From positions 1-5,740 of the forward strand of contig CALAYC010000094.1 of NCBI GenBank assembly GCA_937894935.1: DNA of 5,740 nt, read 5' to 3'. A program made the position numbers and the translations under genes. This DNA is from an uncultured Verrucomicrobiota bacterium (lineage in GTDB: Bacteria > Verrucomicrobiota > Verrucomicrobiia > Limisphaerales > JADLHS01). The first letter of the stretch is position 1. Each line of letters begins with the position of its first letter. Positions 1-5,139 of the stretch are shown one piece after another. The notes beneath the pieces are model-generated. The model saw only the letters and a program-made list of their open reading frames with translations. It was not told the origin of the DNA and did not search any database.

Positions 1-2706
1 TTCGAGAATGCTCTTCGCCGAAATGCCTGTGAAATACGGCGCGTCATTCTCAGCGGAAATCACAATACTGAACGTATTCGTAACTGAATCACGCCCCCCG
101 CCGGTCGTGCCACCATTGTCTTTCATCACCACGGTAAGGACGTTCGTGCCGACGGCATTCGTTGCCGCGCGGAACGTCAACGTACCGGCGGGGTTGATGG
201 TCGGCGCAGTCGCAAATGCAAAGTCGCCGGTTGATTTCACTGTAAACGTCCAGGTTTGATTGGTTTCGTTATCCGGCCCGGCGCGGAGGTCCGTCAGAAA
301 ATTTTCGTTGGTAATAGTCCCGGCATCTTCCGCCACGATGAGCAGATTGGTGCTGAGCGTGAACGACGGCGCATCGTTCACCGGCGACACCGTCAGCAGG
401 AAACTGTTGGTCGTGCTCACCGCGCCATCATTGGCCACGAGCGTGATAGTAGCGGAACCGTTCGCATTCGTGACCGGCGAGAACGTCAACGTCAACGCCG
501 AGTTCGTCGTGCCGACCAGATTCGTCGCGGTGATCGCAACGGAAACCAGGTTCGTATCCGACGCAGCAACACTGAACGTGAGATTCGTGTTTTCCGTATC
601 CACATCAATCGCGTTCACGACCATCGTATTATTCGCGATCGCATCTTCGAGAATCGTCTTGGACGTTAACCCCTTGAAGTACGGTGCGTCGTTCACTGGA
701 ACGACCGCGAGCGTAAATGTGTTGGTAACGCTGTCTTTGCCGCCGTTGCTCGTGCCGCCGTTATCCTTCAGAACGACAGTGATGACGTTTGTGCCAAAAG
801 CATTCGTCGCGACGCGAAACGCCAACGTTCCCGCAGCGTTGATGGTCGGCGCAGTCGTATAGGGGAAATTTGCCTCCGACTTGACCGTCAAGGTGTACGT
901 CTGATTGGTTTCGTTGTCCGGGCCAACGCTGATCCCGGTGGCGAAATCGGCCAGACTGATTGCACCCGCGTCTTCCGCAATCAACACCAGATTCGTGCTC
1001 AACGCGAAACTCGGCACATCGTTAACCGGCGTCACCGTAACCGTATAATGGTTCGTCACGGCTACCGTGCCGTCGTTCGCCACGACAGAAATCGTCGCGC
1101 TGCCGCTGGCATTCGTTTGCAAAAGATACTCCACCGTAAACGCCCGGCTGTTGACGGAAGTCGTATTCGTTTCCGTAATCGCCACGCCGACCACATTCGT
1201 ATTCGAAGAACTCACCGTGAACGACACGTTCGTGATTTCCGTATCCGCATCGTAAAGCGAGATTACGCCCGTCAACGGCCCGCTCGCATCTTCGAGAAAA
1301 GTGCGATTCGTCGTTCCTGCCAGAATCGGCGCGTCCGGCACCGGGTTGACCGTCAACACAAACGTATTCGTCACTGAACCACCCGCCGGATCGGTGATCA
1401 CGAGGCTGATTTCTGTCGTTCCAAACGCGTTGGTCGCCGCAGTGATACCGAGCGTGCGATTGGTTGAATTGCCCGTGAACGTAAAGCCGTTCGTCGGCAC
1501 GAGGCTGGTGTTGGTGGAAGTCGCTATAACCTTCAGCGAAGACAGCGAATGATCCGCATCGAAAATCGAGAAATTTAAATTCGTACGACCGGCATCTTCG
1601 TTGATCGTCAAGTCGCTGATGTCGGTCAGAAACACCGGCAGATCGTTCACGGAAGCAACCGCGAGTGTCAGAATGTTCGTCGAACGATCGCGTCCGCCGT
1701 TCTCTGTGCCGCCGTCATCCACAAGAATGAATGAAATCGCATTCGTGCCGTATGCATTCGTCGCGACCTGAAACGTCAAATGACCGTTGCTATCAACGGT
1801 CGGCGCTTGCGCAAAGAAATTCGTGGAGTAATTCAACACCAGCCAGTTGCTCTGACTCGATTCGTTCGCCGGCCCGCTGGAGATATCACTGAGGAAATTT
1901 GAAATCGTCGTTAAACCGGCGTCTTCCACCAACTCAATACGATTCGTGCTGATCGTGAAGGTCGGCGCATCGTTCACCGGTAACACCGTGACCACAAAAT
2001 CATTTGTTACCGACGCACCGCCCTCGTCGGTGACCACGATGGAAATCCGGGTCGTGCCATGAAGATTTGTTGCCGTCGTCAGATTCAACGTACGATTCGC
2101 CGTGGTGCCGGACAAAACCAGATTTCCGTTAGGAACGAGCGTCGTGTTGGTGGAGGTCGCAGTGATGGTCAGATTCGACAACGCCGTTTCCACATCTGAA
2201 ATCGAGAACGTGAGGTTCGTGCTGCCGGCGTCCTCGCGAATCGTGCGATTTCCCGGCACTGCTGTGAACGTCGGCGGGTAATTTGTGTAAGTGACGTTGA
2301 GCGTGAAACTGTTGGTGGACTTCTCCTGATTGTCATCCGTCGCCACAAGCGTGATGGTGGTCGAACCGTATTTGTGCAAGCCGGGTGTAATCGCCAAAAA
2401 ACGCGTGCTGCCCGCACCACTCACCGCGAGACCGGAATTGGGCACAAGATCGGTGTTCGAAGACTTGGCGGTGATTGTGACGGTGTAAAGCGGCGAATCA
2501 GCGTCCGAAACGGAGAAAACCAGATTCGTCGCCTCATCTTCGGGAATCGTCACCGTGCTCGGCAATGTCATCACCGGCGGCGCGGCGATGGCGGCAAAAC
2601 CGCACAGCATTAAAACCAACAGACTCCACACAAAGCCAGGCAGGCGTGTGTTGTGGCGGGCGCAAAAAGACGCACTCCGTCCCACGTTCAATGTGCTCGT
2701 TGTCAT
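1..2706 (-). CDS. Secreted tandem beta-sandwich (cadherin-like/Ig-like, VNDAP-linker) repeat protein, C-terminus beyond window
   Basis: The reading frame is open from ATG at 2706 down to base 1, giving 902 codons without a stop and continuing off the left edge. The N-terminus has a basic region (R10, R17, R21), a hydrophobic stretch WSLLVLMLCGFAAIAA (residues 27-42) and an AIA/A-type cleavage site near residue 41, so a Sec signal peptide and export are likely. C35 does not sit in a good lipobox. The rest is a chain of Thr/Asn/Ser-rich modules of about 100-110 residues. Each opens with an acidic EDAG-like motif, has a GTN..I..V-D-G core strand and ends in VNDAP or a variant (residues 244, 353, 456, 561, 671, 776 and 886). 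This resembles the bacterial cadherin-like/Big_9 'tandem-95' families of adhesins and matrix proteins. The acidic linkers suggest calcium binding (inference). No ribosome binding site is obvious (CTGGGTAAACT precedes ATG). No catalytic domain is visible, so adhesion or a structural surface role is only a family-level guess. Confidence 0.88.
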   Translation of the reverse strand, partial: MTTSTLNVGRSASFCARHNTRLPGFVWSLLVLMLCGFAAIAAPPVMTLPSTVTIPEDEATNLVFSVSDADSPLYTVTITAKSSNTDLVPNSGLAVSGAGSTRFLAITPGLHKYGSTTITLVATDDNQEKSTNSFTLNVTYTNYPPTFTAVPGNRTIREDAGSTNLTFSISDVETALSNLTITATSTNTTLVPNGNLVLSGTTANRTLNLTTATNLHGTTRISIVVTDEGGASVTNDFVVTVLPVNDAPTFTISTNRIELVEDAGLTTISNFLSDISSGPANESSQSNWLVLNYSTNFFAQAPTVDSNGHLTFQVATNAYGTNAISFILVDDGGTENGGRDRSTNILTLAVASVNDLPVFLTDISDLTINEDAGRTNLNFSIFDADHSLSSLKVIATSTNTSLVPTNGFTFTGNSTNRTLGITAATNAFGTTEISLVITDPAGGSVTNTFVLTVNPVPDAPILAGTTNRTFLEDASGPLTGVISLYDADTEITNVSFTVSSSNTNVVGVAITETNTTSVNSRAFTVEYLLQTNASGSATISVVANDGTVAVTNHYTVTVTPVNDVPSFALSTNLVLIAEDAGAISLADFATGISVGPDNETNQTYTLTVKSEANFPYTTAPTINAAGTLAFRVATNAFGTNVITVVLKDNGGTSNGGKDSVTNTFTLAVVPVNDAPYFKGLTSKTILEDAIANNTMVVNAIDVDTENTNLTFSVAASDTNLVSVAITATNLVGTTNSALTLTFSPVTNANGSATITLVANDGAVSTTNSFLLTVSPVNDAPSFTLSTNLLIVAEDAGTITNENFLTDLRAGPDNETNQTWTFTVKSTGDFAFATAPTINPAGTLTFRAATNAVGTNVLTVVMKDNGGTTGGGRDSVTNTFSIVISAENDAPYFTGISAKSILE
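37..2577 (-). repeat. Array of about eight protein modules of two alternating types within the repeat protein
   Basis: Reading from the N-terminus, module boundaries fall at residues near 44, 144, 244, 353, 456, 561, 671, 776 and 886. The spacings are about 100, 100, 109, 103, 105, 110, 105 and 110 residues. The longer modules (109-110) share an insertion with GP-NE--Q, a following TAPT(I/V)-like strand and a DDGGT/DNGGT..GGRD segment. I call them B. The shorter modules, A, carry D(A/V)(D/E)..L..LTITATSTNT instead. The order is A A B A A B A B, followed by the start of a ninth module at the left edge. The pattern shows duplication of one- and two-module units. It was read from the translation by eye, and domain edges are approximate. 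Confidence 0.8.
52..1341 (-). repeat. Two tandem 645-bp A-B super-units
   Basis: Segments 697-1341 and 52-696 each encode 215 residues, a 105-residue A module followed by a 110-residue B module. A stretch of 20 identical bases occurs at 193-212 and 838-857, exactly 645 bp apart. The two B modules align without gaps over 110 residues with about 70 identities by eye. This is the most recent-looking duplication in the part of the gene that is visible. Confidence 0.75.
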
Positions 2707-2746
2707 AGTTTACCCAGTTGCTTCGGGAGGAATAGGAACGCGACGA

Positions 2747-2760
2747 TTGAATCCATTCAA
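2747..2760. repeat. Short interrupted palindrome upstream of the repeat-protein gene
   Basis: TTGAAT and ATTCAA are perfect 6-bp inverted arms separated by CC. The element lies about 40-54 bp upstream of the start codon at 2706, where an operator would be expected. No convincing -35/-10 pair could be placed beside it. A site this short can arise by chance, so a regulatory role is only a possibility. Confidence 0.25.
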
Positions 2761-2961
2761 CCGCCACACGGCTCCCAATCCTGATATTCGCACCGGCAAT
2801 ATCGGCAAAACTCGACCGGTCTTTAGGAACAACCCACACGAACCCATCTGCACCGAACTACCGAACCATAAATCACTTCGCGCGTGCTCAAAAACGAGAC
2901 ACTTTTGGCGCGGGCTGGAAATTGCGAAATTGAATTGAACTAAAATGCAGTCAGTCGGAGG

Positions 2962-3243
2962 TCAGTTGAGCGTTTGTGCGGGACAGCGAGACAGCAGCGA
3001 CGGCAGTTTGCACTGCGCCGTGTACGTGCCCGAAAACCATTTCATCCTCGCCACCAGATGAAAATGATTTCCCATCAGACACAACGCATGCACCTGCCTG
3101 CCCGTCTTGGCGCAAGTCTCGCCCAACGTTTCCAGAAACCGTTCGCGATCTTTGTCATCCTTGAAAATGGCCTCGCGACGATCCCCGCGATTCATCACAT
3201 GATAAATCGCGCCGGGATACTCCACTCGTAACTTGCGCGCCAT
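2962..3243 (-). pseudogene. Truncated REP-associated tyrosine transposase (RAYT, Y1_Tnp/HUH family)
   Basis: From ATG at 3243 the product is 93 residues, MARKLRVEYPGAIYHVMNRG and onward, ending with TGA at 2962-2964. The N-terminal half of the family is intact: the strand IYHVMNRGDRR, the helix with DRERFLETL, and LMGNHFHLV with the metal-binding HUH motif at H60-F61-H62. After HFHLV, about ten residues typical of the family appear to be missing before MKWFSGTYTA. The remaining 16 residues no longer resemble the family. Full-length relatives are roughly twice as long or more, and the part that should carry the catalytic tyrosine and the YVHLNPVRA-like segment is absent. It therefore cannot be an active nickase and is called a remnant. 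An upstream in-frame TTG at 3261 is less likely than ATG 3243, which gives the usual MARK start. Intact members mobilise or process short palindromic REP elements; none is clear here. Confidence 0.82.
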
Positions 3244-3510
3244 GTCGCAGAAGGTGAGCAACCACCAACAGTTGTCAATACCAAGAACCGACCCCTTTAC
3301 GACCCCTTTACGACCCCTTTACGACATCGCGTGGCGGAAGTGTTTGAACACGCAACCGCTCCGTTCCGGGCCATCGGCCGATTACTATGTCCACTACCAC
3401 CAAGGCGTTCAACCGGAAAGATGATGCGCCCTCTGGCTTGCTCCTTAAATAACTGTCCCGAAGTCCAACCTCAATCCCCGGTCCAAACGAAAGCTAAAGC
3501 AACATCACTC
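3244..3510. other. Non-coding gap between integrase and transposase remnant
   Basis: No reading frame here has a convincing start, composition or recognisable product. The part nearest the transposase (about 3262-3325) is probably its old leader, containing the 11-bp repeats. The remainder, up to the integrase stop codon, shows no strong hairpin followed by a T-run on the minus strand, so I cannot place a terminator for the integrase. Confidence 0.5.
3290..3325. repeat. Three tandem copies of an 11-bp unit
   Basis: The unit GACCCCTTTAC is present in three perfect head-to-tail copies at 3290-3300, 3301-3311 and 3312-3322, followed by a partial GAC. On the minus strand it reads GTAAAGGGGTC and lies about 47-80 bp upstream of the transposase ATG. 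The adjoining TTGGTATTGACAA (minus strand, about 3272-3284) together with GGGGTCGG resembles leader sequence I associate with RAYT genes of this kind. That association is from memory and is not shown by the window. Confidence 0.85.
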
Positions 3511-4533
3511 TTAAATTGCGTCCAACGGACTTCGCACTCCCAGCCCCGGCTTCTGCATCACGTGCGTGTAGATCTGCGTCGTGGCCACATCCTTGTGCCC
3601 CAGTAAATCCTGCACCGTCCGGATGTCATAACCATTTTCCAACAAATGCGTGGCAAACGAATGCCGCAACGTATGACAAGTCGCCCGCTTTGGAAGCTTT
3701 GCCCGCGCCACCGCCGCCTTCATCGCCCGCTGCAATACATCCTCATGCAAATGATGCCGCCGCGCAGTGGGGCGAGCGTCCCCGCGAGCCGTTCCCCCGG
3801 GAAACACAAACTGCCACGCCCATTCGGTCGCGGCATTGGGATACTTTCGCCCCACCTCCTCAGGCAGAGAGGTCGCCCCACGTCCCGCCGCCAACTGCCG
3901 CTCATGTTCCCACCGCCACTTCTCCAAATGCGCCCGCAACTCCTCCTTTAAACTCAACGGCAATACCGTCACCCGGTCTTTTCCGCCTTTCCCACCGCGA
4001 ATCATGATCTGATTCCGCTCAAAATCCACATCCTTGACCCGCAACCGCAAACACTCCATCAGCCGCATGCCCGTCCCATACAACAACCGTAATGGCAATT
4101 GATACTCCCGCGCCGCACCTCCCAACACCAATTGCACTTCCTCCCGACTCAACACCTCCGGCAACCGGGCCGGCCGCCGCACCCGTTCAAACTCCCCGAT
4201 CTCCCCCACATTCACATGCAACACCTCCCGATACAGAAAGACCAACGCATTCAACGCCTGCGCCTGCGTCGCCGCCGCCACCTTTAAGCGCACCGACAAA
4301 TCCGACAAAAACTCTGCGATCCCCTGCCCGGACACCGCCCGCGGATGAGTCCACTTGCCCTCCCGCCGATGAAACTTGATGAACCGCACCACCCACTGCC
4401 AATACGTCGCCTCCGTCCGATGCGATAAATACTTGAACCGCGCCACCTCATGAAACTGATCCCGCAACTTGGCCTTCGGATTGGGCACCAAAGCACCCAG
4501 CCGCCGTGCGGCTTTTGCCGGTTCAATATTCAT
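3511..4533 (-). CDS. intI: Integron integrase (IntI-type tyrosine recombinase)
   Basis: This 340-residue protein (MNIEPAKAARRL to RSPLDAI, TAA stop at 3511-3513) catalyses site-specific recombination between attI and attC, inserting and excising cassettes through a Tyr-DNA covalent intermediate. Residues about 20-115 form the N-terminal SAM-like DNA-binding domain (FKYLSHRTEATYWQWVVRFI). Catalytic residues visible are R157 in YGTGMRLMECLRL, the Lys of GGKGGKDR (182 or 185), H287 and R290 in HTLRHSFATHLL, H313 in LLGHKDV and Y322 in QIYTHV. The block ATEWAWQFVFP (235-245) is the additional segment found in IntI and absent from XerC/XerD, and the C-terminal MQKPGLGVRSPLD is also IntI-typical. 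ATG 4533 was chosen because it gives the usual IntI length. The frame extends to 4653 but that would run through attI into the first cassette. There is no clear Shine-Dalgarno. All catalytic residues are present, so it is probably functional. Confidence 0.95.
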   Translation of the reverse strand: MNIEPAKAARRLGALVPNPKAKLRDQFHEVARFKYLSHRTEATYWQWVVRFIKFHRREGKWTHPRAVSGQGIAEFLSDLSVRLKVAAATQAQALNALVFLYREVLHVNVGEIGEFERVRRPARLPEVLSREEVQLVLGGAAREYQLPLRLLYGTGMRLMECLRLRVKDVDFERNQIMIRGGKGGKDRVTVLPLSLKEELRAHLEKWRWEHERQLAAGRGATSLPEEVGRKYPNAATEWAWQFVFPGGTARGDARPTARRHHLHEDVLQRAMKAAVARAKLPKRATCHTLRHSFATHLLENGYDIRTVQDLLGHKDVATTQIYTHVMQKPGLGVRSPLDAI

Positions 4534-4557
4534 GGCTAAAAAATCTATAAACCCTTG

Positions 4558-4586
4558 TTGACACGCAGGGAAGTCTGAAATAAAAC
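4558..4586 (+). promoter_or_regulatory. Candidate cassette promoter Pc
   Basis: A perfect -35 hexamer TTGACA (4558-4563) is followed after 17 bp by TAAAAC (4581-4586), which matches four of six bases of the -10 consensus. It points into the cassettes and would start transcription near 4593, about 50 nt before the first cassette ORF. In many integrons Pc lies in the integrase gene or attI, so the position fits. The assignment assumes a sigma-70-like consensus in this organism. Confidence 0.45.
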
Positions 4587-4604
4587 CGAACCATGAAACC
4601 CGTG

Positions 4605-4625
4605 ATAGAGCGCACAATGCTCTAT
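4605..4625. repeat. Inverted repeat in attI overlapping a TATAAT hexamer
   Basis: ATAGAGC (4605-4611) and GCTCTAT (4619-4625) are perfect 7-bp inverted arms around a 7-nt spacer. The right arm overlaps a perfect TATAAT at 4623-4628 and ends 7 bp before the GTTAGCC core. It could be a paired integrase-binding element of attI, an operator, or part of a second cassette promoter. No good -35 lies 16-18 bp upstream of TATAAT, so a promoter here is uncertain. Confidence 0.5.
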
Positions 4626-4633
4626 AATCACTG

Positions 4634-5133
4634 TTAGCCCACCATGCGCGCACGCTCTGTCATCATCGGTTTTCTGATTGTGATTGGAGTGCTCGTTGCT
4701 TTCTTTGCAGGCCGACGCGCCTTGCACGTGATGGCTTATCCGATTGGCACTGGCGAGTCCAAGAAGTCGCCCGATGGTCGTTATGAGGCGCATGTCACCG
4801 ACTGGTATGATGAGAGTTATTTCGGACATCGGCGGCAGTGGTTTGAGTTCAGAGTTACTGGCGGTTCTTCCCGGCAGCTCGTTACCGATCCGATTCCCGG
4901 CCCATATTTCGGCTCGCGCTCCACACACACCGTCATTTACTGGGCGGACGATTCAGCGTTTGTGAGGTTTGTTTTTCCGGCGACGGAGATTAGGATGACG
5001 CCATGAATTGGTGGGCTAACAAGGGCGCTGCAGCGAACCGCCGCCCCGCTGGGCAGTGGGACGGTTCAGGTAATTTGTCAGCGATTGTTGCAGCCGACCG
5101 GGCGTTTCCGGCGGCGGTCGCTGAGCTTGATCG
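4634..5133 (+). mobile_element. Gene cassette 1 (500 bp)
   Basis: The cassette runs from the T of the first core (4634) to the G of the next core (5133) and holds one ORF plus its attC. In its free circular form the end G and the start TTAGCCCACCA join into an R' box. That box is complementary over 12 nt to the R'' box TGGTGGGCTAAC at 5009-5020. The R' now in place downstream (GTTAGCCCTCC, belonging partly to cassette 2) has one mismatch to the same R'' within 11 nt. This supports 4633/4634 and 5133/5134 as the true junctions. Confidence 0.88.
4644..5006 (+). CDS. Cassette 1 protein: small single-pass membrane protein of unknown function
   Basis: The product has 120 residues. ATG lies only 4 nt past the core-derived GTTAGCCC and the TGA stop (5004-5006) lies 2 nt before the attC R'' box, which is typical cassette packing. 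A short basic start (MRAR) leads into a strongly hydrophobic segment at residues 6-22 (VIIGFLIVIGVLVAFFA), then GRR. It is either a signal anchor or an uncleaved membrane helix. The remaining roughly 95 residues contain SPDGRYEAHVTDWYDESYFGHRRQWFEFRV, which looks like beta-strands, followed by PIPGPYFGSRS and VIYWADDSAFVRFVF. The SPDG and WADDS segments recall beta-propeller-like or immunity-type small domains, but I do not recognise a family. With positive charges on both sides of the helix, topology is ambiguous. There is no Shine-Dalgarno, and expression would depend on Pc. Confidence 0.85.
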   Translation: MRARSVIIGFLIVIGVLVAFFAGRRALHVMAYPIGTGESKKSPDGRYEAHVTDWYDESYFGHRRQWFEFRVTGGSSRQLVTDPIPGPYFGSRSTHTVIYWADDSAFVRFVFPATEIRMTP

Positions 5134-5139
5134 TTAGCC
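5009..5139 (+). other. attC site of cassette 1
   Basis: The site is bounded by R'' (GGGCTAAC, 5013-5020; complementarity to the cassette start extends back to 5009) and R' (GTTAGCC, 5133-5139). The inner L arms are CAGCGAACCGCCGCC (5031-5045) and GGCGGCGGTCGCTG (5110-5123). They pair except for one extra A at 5036/5037, and G5030 is also unpaired beside a short GCT/AGC stem. Extrahelical bases and the unpaired spacers between R and L boxes are the structural hallmarks of attC, which recombines as a folded single (bottom) strand. The loop region 5046-5109 has no strong pairing seen by eye. At about 131 nt it is in the long half of the known attC range. The core GTTAGCC departs from the GTTRRRY consensus at one base. 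Confidence 0.87.

Larger units (their letters stand above)
4534..4639 (+). other. attI recombination site and cassette leader region
   Basis: By position, the DNA between the integrase start and the first cassette junction must contain attI. Its insertion core is GTTAGCC at 4633-4639, with the crossover expected between G4633 and T4634. attI sites are not conserved in sequence between integron classes, so only the core is identified with confidence. I could not recognise the L box or the accessory direct repeats seen in attI1. The integrase promoter must also lie here or in the cassette start, on the minus strand, but I see no good match. Confidence 0.7.

Noticed and set aside
8..1552. Plus-strand frames of 60-200 codons across the repeat-protein gene
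   Set aside because: They are repetitive because the opposite strand encodes tandem modules. The minus-strand frame is open for 902 codons with a signal peptide and periodic VNDAP motifs.
2555..2938. A 127-codon plus-strand frame and a 101-codon minus-strand frame (2534-2839) around the start of the repeat-protein gene
   Set aside because: Neither has a recognisable product, and both overlap the signal-peptide coding region and the upstream gap.
3290..3325. CRISPR array
   Set aside because: The 11-bp units are directly contiguous with no spacers, and no cas gene is present.
3516..4379. Several plus-strand frames inside the integrase gene, rich in Pro, Ala, Arg and Ser
   Set aside because: They are antisense shadows of the high-GC integrase gene, which has full family support on the other strand.
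4534..4640. LexA (SOS) box controlling the integrase
   Set aside because: No CTGT-N8-ACAG match was seen here. The LexA motif of this phylum is not assumed, so SOS control is neither supported nor excluded.
4534..4653. A 40-residue N-terminal extension of the integrase up to an ATG at 4653
   Set aside because: It would run through the attI core and into cassette 1, and the resulting 380 residues exceed the usual IntI length. ATG 4533 gives a normal 340-residue protein.
4545..4928. A 127-codon minus-strand frame opposite cassette 1
   Set aside because: It crosses the attI core and lies antisense to an ORF that exactly fills the cassette. It shows no recognisable domain.
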